From Stenocarpella maydis (lineage: Eukaryota > Ascomycota > Sordariomycetes > Diaporthales > Diaporthaceae): a DNA stretch of 64,000 nucleotides. Location of the stretch: the NCBI GenBank assembly GCA_002270565.1, contig NQMI01000028.1:349550-413549 (forward strand), in the 5' to 3' direction. Positions 1-12,400 of this stretch are shown piece by piece. The translations under genes were made by a program, and so were the position numbers. The number at the start of each line of letters is the position of its first letter. Positions within the stretch are counted from its first letter, which is position 1. The notes under the pieces were generated by a model. It did no database searches. It was not told the origin of the DNA and saw only the letters and a list, made by a program, of their open reading frames with translations.

Positions 1-291
1 GCTCCTGAAAGGGAGGCCTTCCGCTCTTTTGCCCCCGACAGCGTCTCGCAAGCTTCTCACTCTCGCTCGTGGCATATCCCGCGATGCAAGCTGGAGGCTG
101 AGTCTGCTTACAGGAACTGGTGGACCCTTGGGACGCGGAAATACAATGTCAAATCTGGGCTCTACAGCATGGCGGATCTCGCAGGCTGCAAGTCGTGGGG
201 CAGAGGAAGTGCGAATCTTGGTCTGGGACTGTCACATGCGAGGCCCAAACCTGCCAACCCGCCACGAGCACCTCGTGACAATCGCCGTTGA
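1..291 (+). CDS. Possible 3' end of a truncated gene
   Basis: Frame 1 is open from the first base to a TGA at 289-291, giving 96 residues with no start inside the window. The peptide has mixed composition with aromatic and charged residues (a stretch reading YRNWWTLGTRKYN, later SGLYSMADLAGCKSW) and a Pro/Arg-rich tail, unlike the low-complexity frames around it. I do not recognise the family. It may be the C-terminal exon of a gene that begins left of the window. Chance openness in GC-rich DNA is the alternative, so this is only a candidate. Confidence 0.3.
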   Translation, partial: APEREAFRSFAPDSVSQASHSRSWHIPRCKLEAESAYRNWWTLGTRKYNVKSGLYSMADLAGCKSWGRGSANLGLGLSHARPKPANPPRAPRDNRR

Positions 292-2175
292 CGTTGGGCC
301 AGTCCATGGCATGGTTTCACACAAAGGTAAGCAAACAACAAAAACCAGCATCACGTCATGCCACCTTCCAGCTGATCGGGACTCTCCTTTTCCTTCACTC
401 GAAGCCAGCTGGCCCAGCCTGTTATCAATATCAACAACGTACGATAGCCGTTATGCAGGGATGAGAGAAGGACCAGACTATGACCAGAGGCGGCCGAACA
501 TACATACATACCTAGGTACACACGGCGAGAGCCCAACAATCGGGATACACGACACACGTACACACGCAGAAAAGCTCCAGTCCACCGCCCGGGCTAGCCT
601 GGGAGACCCTCGTATTTGCGCCTGGCGCGGTAGCAGCCGTCTGAAGTCGCGGGCGCACAAAGGACGCTGGGGTCTTTCCCGGAGGGCGCACATACACAAT
701 GACTCGCTGCTAGACTCGATCAAACAAGCCCCAGCCTCGGGGGAACAAGAAGACACAACGCTACCCCCCCCCCCCGTTTTTTTGTCTTTCGTCCCTATCA
801 CCATCCAGTGTATTGTCATACAGCTTTCATCAAATTGTGTGGGTGTTCCGGTTTCGTTGGCCCACTCGGCCGAATATTAATTGTGAGTTTTAGCTGGGTT
901 AAATAAAAAGGATTTGTTGTCCCGGTACGAGGTGAGGTTCTTCTTGTGGCGACACATTGGGTCGCTATTCTCTTGCTCTGGTATATGGCACAATGTCAAT
1001 TTCCATCTCCATCCACCCCCTCTCCCCCACATACCCTTCCGTCTCTGCTGCATTCGCTACGTTACACACCGTCGGGTTTCGAGCTGTGCTTCCCTTGTAC
1101 GGTGGGGAGGGGAGACACGCAGGGCACTCCGGCCCAGCACTAGGGAGGCAGGCAAAAGCTGGGCGTAGGAGGCGGGTGCTGTACTCGAAACAGGGCGGCC
1201 CGCTGGTGTAAGCTCCATCGCCTTTGTCCTTTTTGGGCAGTCAGTCGTTGTTGTCGGTGCCTGCTGTTGCTGTGTTCCGGTGGTACAGCATCGCCAGGAC
1301 CCAGGCCAGAGCCGGCCAGCCAGGCCAGCCAAGGCCCCGTGGTGGCCGGGTAATGGACCATTCGTCGGAGGTAATGGTGGCGATAGTGGCGGGGCCACGA
1401 GGGCCCATCTGGGGTTGTCGTGTTGGGTCGGCTACCTCGGCGCAGTTGGGATATGCTGCCCAGGCGCGGTGATTCCCCATCTGGACGCGTGGAACGGCAT
1501 GTGGCAATATGTTCTCTGCGGACGTATGCAGGAGAGGAAATCATCCGGGGGAGGGGGGGTCTGGCTGGCAGCACTGCTTCCTGCACCTTGCTGCAGCCGG
1601 GGGTGGGAAAAGCTGGGAAGGGGAGTGAAGCATATATTCTGTCTTACGAGGGGGAGGCGTGACAGTGGGTTGGGCAAGTTGACATGGGTGAGACCCGTTA
1701 ATCTACCTGTGCGACCCGGGAGGCAAAGGTCGGGGAGATCATGGCTGGAGGGCCTGGGGGAGTGAGGGAGAGGAGCTTAGTGCGGCTTTGAGCGCGGCGT
1801 CAGAGACTGGTCTCCAGAGGAATGGTCAGTTGTCAAGGGCGGTACTTTAAAGTCGGTTGTCACCGCATATGTGAGGACAGTCTGGAGCTACTGTGTCGAT
1901 CCACGGTCTTGTACTCGGTGCTGTGCAGACATTGATGACGTCGAGTGAGGCTCGTGACAGAACAGAAAACCACTTGGCCCAGGTGAGAAGAAAACCCGGG
2001 CTTCGGGGGATAAATATATATGCCCTCCTGATTAATGTAGCTTAAAGTTCAGGAGGTGCACCAAATAGAAGCCACCAAACCACCCCAATCGAGCGAGCAC
2101 TCGGTAGCAACTAGCCTGTTACAATAATACCGGCGAGGTTCTCATCGAAAGTACACAGAATCGGCGCCATGCCAC

Positions 2176-2206
<31 letters not shown>

Positions 2207-2599
2207 ATGCCTCCGTCCATTCCATGCAAGAGCCCGTGTCCCAAAACGCCACCTAATGCCCCGTCCGACTGTTCCGCGTGAACAAGAGCTGGTCCATGCC
2301 ACATGCGATGCGATGCCATGCCATGCCATACCATGCGAGTCCGTGATGCGCCTGCCCCCTTCCCGCCTGCACCAACAGTATGCATCATGCTGTGCCCTGA
2401 CGCCAGCGGGGGTTCCCTGAGGACTACCCAGTCTATCAGACAGAGCCACACAGCCTGTCACGGTACACAAAGGGCCAGGCCCCATGTGAAGACAACATGA
2501 CATGGACGCCCACCCCCCCCCCTTCACCCGGGAGCAAACAGTTCGTTCCTCTCAAGGCATCCCCACCCGAGGTGGCGTCCGCCGTCCCCGGTCCGCCCG
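292..2599. other. Intergenic, no supported gene
   Basis: Open frames here lack domain signatures and overlap in several frames, as expected for GC-rich non-coding DNA. Short homopolymers (C or G runs near 765-775 and 1545-1557) and a long A run (2176-2204) are present. No tRNA or rRNA was recognised. Confidence 0.5.
2176..2204. repeat. A29 homopolymer
   Basis: An uninterrupted run of 29 adenines lies about 400 nt beyond the stop codon of the BRCT gene. On that gene's strand it is a T run, so it is not a processed poly(A) tail of that gene. Its length will be error-prone in most sequencing data. Confidence 0.95.
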
Positions 2600-3229
2600 T
2601 CACGAAGCCGCCTTGGAGAAGGCGCCGTAGACACTCGGCTGCCCCTTGGAAGCGACCTTGAGGTTTGTGAACCTCGCCTCGGGCAGCCGGCGGCCAGCCT
2701 TGACGCTTTCGAGGACCCTATGGGCGATTAGTTGCAACTCGGACGCGGAGAGGTCCAGGATATGTGGCGAGAAGAGAAAGGTGCACGAGACACCATGGCC
2801 CGGCAGTGCGGGCTCACGGAGCAGTGTGTCCAGGACTCTGGCATCGGGCACTCACCATTCAACACCCACGTACTTCACGCCACAGCCCCCAACCCGCCCT
2901 ATCTCCTTCTCCAGCTTCCTGCCCGCGAGCCCGCCGCCGGCGCCGCCGCTTGGGCCCGAGGGTTTGCCCAGGATGACGTGGGTCACCTGCCTCCTACCCA
3001 GGTGTATGGACATGCGGGCGCCGTTCTGGGCGAGCAGGTGCTTGAGCTTGTGGTCCGATATGAGCGGGTGTGTGCTCCCGTTGACGTAGACGACCAGGCT
3101 GTCGAATATCTTGCCGATGCTGCTCGCGGCCTCTGCCTCTGGTGCTGCGTCGCCGTCTTGCCCTTTGCCTCCCACCGGCGTGTCCTCCCTCGGAGTCTGC
3201 TCCCCGCCCCCCGGCGACCTGCTCCCCGG

Positions 3230-3269
<40 letters not shown>

Positions 3270-3592
3270 GTTGCGCTTGCACCCTGGGCCATGGTGCCGG
3301 GCTTCCTCAGCATGTCCACAACGCTGTTGGTGGCCCTTGCCCTGACGTCCTTGGGGGTGAGGGCCTGCCGCTGGTCGTCAAAGTCCTCGGAGCCGGCGCC
3401 CACGCGGTCAGACAAGCGGTCGCCGCCCGTAAGCTGGTCCTGCAGCTTCCAGGTGCGGTTCTCCCGCCAGCCCTGGGGGCCTCTCGTCTCGGCGCGCTGG
3501 TGGCCGAGGGCAACCGAGTTCCACGGGTCGAAGTTCCGGCCATACTTGGGCTCGGCTGCCTTGGTTACGGTTGGCTTCGGTGGCGGTGGCAT
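2600..3592 (-). CDS. BRCT-domain protein (single REV1-like BRCT)
   Basis: Two exons, 3592-2856 and 2717-2600, give 284 aa. The 138-nt intron (2718-2855) has a GTGAGT donor, an AACTAAT branch and a CATAG acceptor. Splicing removes an in-frame TGA and joins VGVEW to VLESVKAGRRL, the usual BRCT tryptophan helix. The chosen start is MPPPPKPTV; an upstream non-ATG extension is open but unlikely. The N-terminus carries a YGRNFDPWNS-type segment, and a pure Ser run sits near residues 110-120, encoded by a triplet repeat. One BRCT domain spans about residues 162-262 (FDSLVVYVNG, THVILGKP, GVKYVGVEW). BRCT domains bind phosphopeptides or DNA ends in DNA-damage responses, so a nuclear role is inferred. 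No polymerase domain follows, so this is not full-length Rev1. It is isolated, with no genes within 2 kb on either side. Confidence 0.85.
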
Positions 3593-4345
3593 GGTTTCCC
3601 GTGCGTAGGAGGCAGCGGCCCTCGAGCAGAGGCAGCTGATCAATGCTCGTTCGCCACTGCACTGGTCCTTGCGAGTTTGCCACGGTCCTTGCTATCATCT
3701 GGCCGTCATTCAGTTGTCGTGAAAGGATCTTAGGCTGCCTCTGTCGTTGCCATGGGTGACGCCACGACACGGTCTTCCCGCGCGTCCTAGTGGCGTTTCC
3801 GAGGGGCGCCATCTCCCCCCGCCGTCATCCCGCCTCGCGAAATCACATGAGCAGCAATGTCAACCCGTCTGTCTAATCTTGCATGCGCCCCCGACGTCCT
3901 CACTCACTCACTCACTCGCTCGCTCACATTTTGCCACGGCTCATAACGACTACAGCATCGCGAGTCCCATGACTTGGGGGTCGTGCGCGGTCGGATTATG
4001 CCTCTCGGCAGGCCGTCCGAAATGAAACGGATGCCCCTATATCTCGTACACACGGGATCCCCATAACCTGGCCGGCTTGTGGCCTTGTCACCGGGATTTG
4101 GTACCATTCCGCGCCCAGCCCGAACGTCTGAGAGAGAGACACAGGGAGACTTGAGAAAAAGAAGCTCAAGGGCTCTCCGTCTTGTGTAGCATCGCCTGCC
4201 GCTGATCACGGCGTCGAAACAACGCCCTGCAAGGCATATGCACAGTTGACATAGACATGACATCGAACATGGCTTGGGGGGTTGCTCTGGTCCAGGTCTG
4301 GGGCTGGAGCTAGAAGGGGGGCCGGCACATACGGCCTGACAGCAG

Positions 4346-4431
4346 CACAGCAGAGCACACAGCAGAGCACACAGCAGAGCACACAGCAGAGCACACAGCA
4401 GAGCACACAGCAGAGCACAGCACAGCAGAGG
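4346..4431. repeat. 12-bp tandem repeat
   Basis: About six to seven near-identical copies of ACAGCAGAGCAC in tandem, degrading at both ends. On the minus strand it would encode a CALLCALL-type peptide, but no gene context supports translation. Confidence 0.9.
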
Positions 4432-4709
4432 CACAACAAGTCAGACCACCACGGCATGTCTCGGTCTCACCCAGCAGGTTTTCCATTCCTTTTGGCTCGG
4501 AGCCCGAGTCTCACCAAGTCTGAGCCTGAGTATGAGATGATTGATGATGGGCCGACGACATCCTGCACGCAGTACCAGCGACAGCAATAGAGAACCCAGA
4601 AACCCGGGACAGCCTAGAAGCATATCAGTGGACCCGCACTCATCTGATTGCATACCCGCCTCAAGGTTCGGTCGTCCAGCATGCTGCGCTGTCAATCATA
4701 CATCCCGTA

Positions 4710-4740
<31 letters not shown>

Positions 4741-4751
4741 TTATATTTATT
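4710..4751. repeat. TTTTTA microsatellite
   Basis: Successive T4-5A units give a short, strongly AT-rich block inside otherwise GC-rich DNA, followed by G-rich sequence (4754-4770). Confidence 0.85.
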
Positions 4752-5929
4752 TGTTGGGGGGGAGGGGGGTTTGAACATGTTGCTCTGCAAGCGCCAGCCC
4801 TCGTGTGGCCACTGGTGGAAGCACGACGGCAGCCGCAGGTTTGAGGTGCTAATGCTGGGAGCCCCAGTCAAGCATGCGGTGGAAAGTAGTTATTCCCAAC
4901 TCTTGTCGTTGCGTGCCGTGCTCGTCAAGGTTTCTCGCATATCAGACCAGACACGACCAGGCTGGACCACACCACAACACACACACCACTCTGGATAGAA
5001 TGGAGCGGCATCGCATCACACAAGACAGGGTCCAGGGGCAATACCCAGGGCCAAGGCCCAGGCCGGTGGCAAGCCAAGGGAAGAAAGGGACACTCCCGAC
5101 CATACCACAGGGTCAGTGTGTTCTGTTCCACGATTCTGGCTGCAGGCCGGCCCCCCTCGTCCTCGTCCCTTCGTCCCGTCCCCAGGCCAAGCAGGCCCCG
5201 ACTGATCTCCCGCCTGACCCCTCCCCTCCCGAGAAGGCGTCATGCACTGCGGGAAAGGACGCGCATCTTGGGTTGGTTTCGGAACCCGTGCATTGTCAAC
5301 AAGGGCGGGACTGAGGCGCTGCAGTGGCGCACGTCCGTCGCCGTCGTATTCAAGGCTGTCTGATCTGACAAGTGATGATCGCACCGGCAAAGGGGACTGG
5401 GACTGGGAGGAGGGAGGCGACAGCGGCAGCAGCAGCAGCAGCAAAGCGAGGCACGTCCTGTCCAGCCCGCACCCGCCATCCCAGCCCGGCACGTTTTTTC
5501 CTTCTTGAACCCCGTTGCTTCCCGTCATCCAACAGCAGACGGGTAGGCGAGGCGAGGCGAGGCAAGGCAGGGCAGGGCAGGGCAGGGTAATATGGCGAGG
5601 GTGGTTGTCTATGCCTGCTGTGGCTGCCTGCCCTTGCTGTACTCGCCCACACTGCTGCTTTTACACGACGAGCAGGCCTCCGGATGTCCAGCCATGCTCC
5701 TCCCGGACGCGGGACAGTGACCAGCACCTCTTGCCCAATACCGAGATACCGGGCTGTATGACCCTCAAAGCATGGACGACATGTTCGCGCATAATCCATT
5801 GTGTTAATCATGCGTTGCCCGTTCTTTTGCCCCCGTTGTGATTGCTGCCGGGGTTTACTGCCGGGGCTGACAGCATGGTCACTCGGTGGCTCGCCAAAGC
5901 CCTGCTCTCCTCCTCCTCCTCCTCCTCCT

Positions 5930-5930
5930 N
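5930..5930. other. Ambiguous base N at inverted-repeat boundary
   Basis: The only N in the window falls exactly between a TCC triplet run (5908-5929) and the first base of the left arm of the large inverted duplication. This placement suggests a contig join or an unresolved junction. Confidence 0.95.
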
Positions 5931-6597
5931 GTCGACAAAACCCCCGGTCTCACAAGGTGCTGACGAAAAACGGGCGACCCCGGCGCCTTGTTGTGTGGCC
6001 CCGGAGAGAGGAAGGGGGCTTCTCCCTCCCCCCTCGTGCTTATGCCGCTGCCGGTGCTGCTCCCGGCTGCACAGTCCGTGTTGTGCTTGCCATCCTGCGG
6101 ATGCAGGTATGATGCGCATAACGGGAAGGCAGGGCGGCGGCGGCAGTAGCAGCAAAGAGGAAAAAAACCGGAGCTGCTGCTGGTGCTGGTGCTGGTGCTG
6201 CTGCTGTGCGCGTCCGCGGCAGCAGTGGGCCGGGTGTCTCTACACTACTAGTCTATGTAGTGTACTCCGCGGTACATGGCCAACGACCGACCCTTTTGTG
6301 CCTTGCTTGCCTGCTTGCTGCTGCTGCTGCTGCTGCTTCGCCGATCTCTTACCCCGGGGTCTCTTCTCTCTATATTTTGTATATTTGCCCTCCTCGGTGT
6401 TTGGTGGGACTTGGTGTGAAATGCCTTTTATAGCACCTGGACCACGGGGCGGCCCTCGTCCCACTCCCCCGACCGTCGGAGGGATTGGGGGGTTAGTAGG
6501 AGAGGGAGGATGAAGGTGTAACGACGTCTCTCTCTATCGAGCTGTGGCTCCCTGCCACGGTAGCCCAGTTTACTGATGCTTGCTACGCTGCTGCTAC

Positions 6598-6660
<63 letters not shown>

Positions 6661-9475
6661 CGCTGTGCTATGCGATGCGGATGCGATGCTACTGGCGATT
6701 TGTACATTAGACAGGGGGGGGGGGGGAAGGTACCCGAACCGGCCTTCTTCCTCCTCCTGTCTGGGCTGTATGACCTCAGCTGGATCGAACGCCTTTTCTG
6801 TCCGACCGGGTCTCGCTCTTCTGTTCACGGCCAATCCTCCTGGGCGGAAAGGAGCGCGCCATTTCGATCGGCGCCCTCCTTCCAATGGCAAACTTTATCC
6901 GGCCTGCGAGACCAAGGCAAGCAGCCCGCGGCCGGGAGAGCGATGCAACGGTAGTTGGGTTCATGCAGGTTGCGGCGGCGGCGCGTTCTCACACTGGGCC
7001 CGGCTGGATCGCTGATGGCTGGGCTGGCTGCTTGGCTGGTGAGCAGCAGCGGCCTCGGCGTTGCTACTGTTGCTACTATTGCTACTATTGCTACTATTGC
7101 TACTATTGCTACTACATATATACTGCTACAGTATCGTTGCCATACATAGCTCATCAATTACTCCCCTTCCCCCCCACCGGTTATGCTGTACCACGGCCGG
7201 CTGCCACGGGGCCACATACGCGCCGCGCTGCTGCTGCTGCTGCTGCTGCTGGTGCGTGCCCCCTTCGCTGCTGTGCCAGCGTCGGTCAGATTGGGGGACC
7301 TCGCAGATCACGCGCGCTGTGGTTGGCCCCCGGGGGGGGGGGGCGCTGTCGTGCAGTACAATAATGATGGGAACGGTCAGGCCCGTTGAACGGGGGTGCA
7401 GTTGCAAAAAAAAAAAAAAGCCTATCTCGATGTCTCGCATGTCGCTCCGGGGGGGGGGGGTTGTAACGCTCATGGGCGGTGGTATTATCTCCTCTCGGTT
7501 CGAGAATTTGAATCTCGCCATGTTTTCCCTTCTCGACACCTTCCCTTCCAAGCGCCGGCGATCATGACCTCTTCTCATCAGTGCGTCGGATTATTGACTC
7601 TTGTAACGTAGATGGGTACAGCACCCCAGGAGACAGTGTTACGTGCGTGCTCTACATGGTGTGGTGTAATAGGCGCAGGGGGATGGGGTGTGATGGAATC
7701 GTCCGAGCGCGCTCGGACGATTCCATCACACCCCATCCCCCTGCGCCTATTACACCACACCATGTAGAGCACGCACGTAACACTGTACCTGCTGCTGTAC
7801 CCATCTACTTTACAAGAGTCAATAATCCGACGCACTGATGAGAAGAGGTCATGATCGCCGGCGCTTGGAAGGGAAGGTGTCGAGAAGGGAAAACATGGCG
7901 AGATTCAAATTCTCGAACCGAGAGGAGATAATACCACCGCCCATGAGCGTTACAACCCCCCCCCGCCGGAGCGACTTGCGAGACATCGAAATAGGCTTTT
8001 TTTTTTTTTGGCAACTGCACCCCCGTTCAAGGGGCCTGACCGTTCCCATCATTATTGTACTGCACGCCTGCTCCCCCCCCCCCCGGGGGCCAACCACAGC
8101 GCGCGTGATCTGCGAGGTCCCCCAATCTGACCGACGCTGGCACAGCAGCGAAGGGGGCACGCACCAGCAGCAGCAGCAGCAGCAGCAGCGCGGCGCGTAT
8201 GTGGCCCCGTGGCAGCCGGCCGTGGTACAGCATAACCGGTGGGGGGGAAGGGGAGGAATTGATGAGCTATGTATGGCAACGATACTGTAGCAGTATATAT
8301 ATAGTAGCAATAGTAGCAATAGTAGCAATAGTAGCAATAGTAGCAACAGTAGCAACGCCGAGGCCGCTGCTGCTCACCAGCCAAGCAGCCAGCCCAGCCA
8401 TCAGCGATCCAGCCGGGCCCAGTGTGAGAACGCGCCGCCGCCGCAACCTGCATGAACCCAACTACCGTTGCATCGCTCTCCCGGCCGCGGGCTGCTTGCC
8501 TTGGTCTCGCAGGCCGGATAAAGTTTGCCATTGGAAGGAGGGCGCCGATCGAAATGGCGCGCTCCTTTCCGCCCAGGAGGATTGGCCGTGAACAGAAGAG
8601 CGAGACCCGGTCGGACAGAAAAGGCGTTCGATCCAGCTGAGGTCATACAGCCCAGACAGGAGGAGGAAGAAGGCCGGTTCGGGTACCTTCCCCCCCCCCC
8701 CCTGTCTAATGTACAAATCGCCAGTAGCATCGCATCCGCATCGCATAGCACAGCGCACACATACACACACACACACAACACCACTCATACGCACAGATTT
8801 TTATAGGAGCAGCAGAGCAGCAGCGTAGCGCAGCGTAGCAAGCATCAGTAAACTGGGCTACCGTGGCAGGGAGCCACAGCTCGATAGAGAGAGACGTCGT
8901 TACACCTTCATCCTCCCTCTCCTACTAACCCCCCAATCCCTCCGACGGTCGGGGGAGTGGGACGAGGGCCGCCCCGTGGTCCAGGTGCTATAAAAGGCAT
9001 TTCACACCAAGTCCCACCAAACACCGAGGAGGGCAAATTTAGAACAAGAGAGAGAAGAGACGGCGCCGTAAGAGATCGCCGAAAGCAGCAGCAGCAGCAG
9101 CCAGCAACAAGCGCAAGCAAGGCACAAGGGTCGGTCTTGGCCATGTACCGCGGAGACACTACATAGACTAGTAGTGTAGAGACACCCGGCCCACTGCTGC
9201 CGGGACGCGCACAGCAGCACACCGCCCAGCACCAGCAGGCAGCGCTCTCCATAATTCGCTCTGTCGCCGCCCGCCTGCCCGCACATGCAACACCATCCTG
9301 CATCCGCAGGATGGCAAGCACAACACGGACTGTGCAGCCGGGAGCAGCACCGGCAGCGGCATAGCACGAGGGGGGAGGGAGAAGCCCCCTTCTCTCTCCG
9401 GGGCCACACAAAAGGCGCCGGGGTCGCCCTTTTTCGTCAGCACTTGTGAGACCGGGTTTTGCGACGGGGGGGGGG
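5931..9475. repeat. 3.5-kb inverted duplication (giant imperfect palindrome)
   Basis: The left arm 5931-7709 is followed with no spacer by its reverse complement, 7710 to about 9475. The centre lies between 7709 and 7710 in GAGCG|CGCTC. Around the centre the arms match almost base for base (7581-7709 against 7710-7838, with a few substitutions). Further out they differ mainly in homopolymer and microsatellite length: the A run near 7406 against the T run near 8000, the G runs near 7330, 7450 and 6715 against their partners, and a long GT run at 6615-6652 against a short disrupted CA run near 8766-8777. The outermost part, about 6100-6210, is the most divergent. Neither arm holds a recognisable gene. 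Either a real fold-back duplication or, more likely, an assembly artefact. Confidence 0.9.
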
Positions 9476-12400
9476 GGCGGACGGCGGCGGCTGGCTGGAT
9501 GGATGCAACACAAACGGAGTAGAGCTGCTGCTGCTGCTGTCGTTGTTGTTTCCCATCACACCCCCGCCAGCCCGCCAGCCCCACGGGTCGGTGTTGGACG
9601 GTCCAGACCAGGCTGTACGCCAGCCAGCCATCAATCGATGGGGCCAGCTAGCCCACCATCTCGTCCTCCTCGCATGATCGTCATCAACAACAAGAGGGCC
9701 AGGTGGGGAGGGGGGTGAGGGCAGCTTCTCGGGAGACCTGGAATATCGTTGCCAGCCCAAAAATAAGAGACAACACCACCACACACACCCGGGCGCAACC
9801 CACACACCCACACACAAGCTACACTAATAAGTAGTGTGGAGGGACAACGCACATCGTGCCGCAAATACCACCTCGCTGAGCATCATTGCGGCCCTCGCCC
9901 ACACGGAGGGAGCCCTTGGAGGGCTGGGCACGCGGGACAGACAAGATTGGAACCACTCCTCCTCTGCTGAGTTGTCTAGTGTCCTTCCGCCCCCCCCCTT
10001 CCCTCTACATCTCTTTCTCGTCTCCCGGCCCGGCAGCTGGATGAGTTGTACGTGGTCGAGACAAGAGAGAGCCCATCGCCAAAAATGGCCGAATGGGAGG
10101 GGAGGGGGGTGCGAGGAAATTATATGGGACCCCATGCCCCTCCCCACCATCATCTTTCCTGAGCCAGCCGCCCAGTACAGTAGCGCTCCTGTACGCTTAA
10201 CCTAGGTGCAGCCCGGCCAAATGTCCTGTGCAGTTCCGGTGGCCTCGCTTGTGCAGCCAGGTGGCCACCGACCCTCCCTTTCCCGCTTTTCCCTTCAGGC
10301 GATGGCATACCCTGGCACTGCTGCCCTGCCCTGCACGAGTGCGGCGCGGCTCCGTCAACGGGACCTTGCTTCATCGGGATAGCTAGAAGACAGCAAATAC
10401 GTCTTGACAACCGCCCCCCCCCCCACAAAGGAAAAAGAGAGGGAGAGGACATTTCTTCCCGCCCCTCCTGGCAGGACGACAGGGGGTTCAGGATGCCTGC
10501 ATGCGCTCAAGGCAAAGACATGCTGGTGTCGACGTCGTCCTCCCGCCCAGACATGCAGGCTCCTCCGTCACAGCTGCAGCAGACACGCGCTCGCAAGCCT
10601 GTTTCGCAACCTTCTTGTTCCTCATGCTTGTCATCTAACACGACGCGACGAGCCGCGAGATCGCTGTCTTGAATCGGACATACATGGCCGGGCAAGAAAC
10701 ATGCAGTTTGGTGTCAGCCAGCCATGGCAAAGGGTGCATGAACTGCCACAGGGTGGTGTGCATATGGGCGTGTCTGTCCGGCTCTGCTCTGCAAACAAGA
10801 GCAGGCCAGGCAGTCCAGGCCGCCAGAGTGACAGCTCAATCAACGCCGGTTACGTCCCTGTCGTGGGCTCTTGTGTGTGTTTTGCAGGCTAATGTGCGGA
10901 CATGTCACGCCGTATTGTAATTGCATGCGGGAGGAAAAAAACAGTCAAGGGCAGGAAAAAGGCCCAAGGCCAGATCGCCCGCACAACACAACCCCTGTCA
11001 TGCCGGACGGGGGCTACTGCTGCCACGGCGCTGCACTGCAGCTATCCCGACAGCCCACGCCTGCGGGCGGAAGCTGGCGGGGGGGAGGCCTGGGCCTTGG
11101 GCCCTGCAGATGGACATCCATCCCAGCACGCGAAGTACGCGGTACATGCTGTCTGCACGTACACCACATTTGCAAGCGGCACTGTTGCCGTACAGACACG
11201 GGCAAGTTATCCCACCGGGACAGGCGACGACCAGCTTGCCGAAAAGGGCAGACGACAGGTTGAGATGGACGCCCAGGGGACGAAGAGAAAGAGTGGCTGG
11301 GCCCTGGGGCTGGGTATTTCGTGCGTAGACCGTTGCGAGAAAAAAAAGCAAGTTCCAATATAACGAGGGTGCCTGAGGGTCACAAGAGATGTGCGCCACC
11401 CCCCATCAGCTTTTTCGTCAGTTGTCTCAAACCCGAGATCCTCCACGAGCGGGACCTTCCCAACCCAGCCCGCGACTCTGGTCATCTGGCCTTGCCGGCG
11501 AGTGGGACCGAGAGACCAAAGAGGTCATTTTTCATCATTTGTACGGTGCTGGGCCCTATCGTCATATTCGAGTCGCTTATTCGGCTCATCGTCCCAGTTC
11601 TCCAACCGGAGAAGGGCGCGAGCCACACATACTATTACACAGTAGTACTCCTCCACATGTACTAATAGTGTGTATACCACGGAGTGCATACATAGTATAT
11701 GCATGGCGGCTGGCAGGGCACCGCCTCGACGTCACGGCCGACGCACACCGGTTGTTCCAAATTGGGAGCAGGGTTGGGGTCCCAACGGTCCAGGGCCAGC
11801 CCGCCGAGATGAGCGATTCCGAAGCGGTCCAGCCATCGCTTTCCACGTGAGGTGCTCATCATCATCGACGGCCGGGCGGCCAGGCGGCCAAAGCTCCTCC
11901 TCCTTGTTCGACTGAGAGACACCGCACGGAACAGGGGGCCAGGGGTCAGACGCCGAACGCGATGCTGGCTGGGCGGCGGCGGCCAGGGAGGAGAGGAAAA
12001 GGAAGAGGGAAAATGGTGCATTTTCCCGAATTTCCATTGGCTGGGGTCCCAGTGCTAAGTTTGGCTACCCCAATCGGCTCTTGTCAGCGCCCCGGGAGCC
12101 TTGATAGGGCCGCCCCCGGCCGTGTTCAAGAAGAGCGGTGAGATGTGCGCTAGGCTGCTTCGGTGTCTGGATATCACCTCACCAAGAGGCGCCCGTAAGA
12201 GAGACCACGGTGCGGCCAGCGTCGAGCTACCAACCCTGTCGGCACTGTGAGGCGGGCGGCGGGCGGGAGTTGTACATTATACATGGCCCGGTACGACCTC
12301 ATTTGTCAGATACAATGGCTGGCTCTGACATGTGAGGCCTGCGCAGGGCTCGAGATCTCCTGCTGGGAGGCACTCATGACATCGGCACGCTTCTGCCATG

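Larger units (their letters stand above)
3593..5929. other. Intergenic, low-complexity, no supported gene
   Basis: The upstream side of the BRCT gene. It contains a 12-bp tandem repeat (4346-4431), an A/T repeat (4710-4751), AGC and TCC triplet runs (about 5428-5443 and 5908-5929), and GGCAA/GGGCA runs near 5545-5586. Open frames are interrupted, compositionally simple and without domains. Confidence 0.5.

Noticed and set aside
29..880. Long plus-strand open frame near the left edge (about 280 codons)
   Set aside because: It lacks an ATG at its start, has no domain, and runs through C runs and repetitive stretches; frame 1 (1-291) looks more coding-like.
2842..2860. In-frame TGA in the BRCT gene with an apparent 18-nt spliceable gap
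   Set aside because: A conventional 138-nt intron (2718-2855) with good donor, branch and acceptor removes the stop and rebuilds the BRCT helix, so no ultra-short intron or readthrough is needed.
4346..4431. Tandem repeat considered as a CRISPR-like array
   Set aside because: Units are contiguous 12-mers without unique spacers, and the genome is eukaryotic.
5842..6513. Long frames rich in Ser, Ala, Leu or Cys runs inside and around the inverted duplication
   Set aside because: They are translations of CTG/TCC/GT microsatellites in GC-rich DNA, appear mirrored in both arms, and contain no conserved motif.
7497..7540. GGTTCGAGAATTTGAATCTCG, resembling a tRNA T-arm region
   Set aside because: No acceptor, D or anticodon arms can be folded around it, and it lies inside the inverted duplication.
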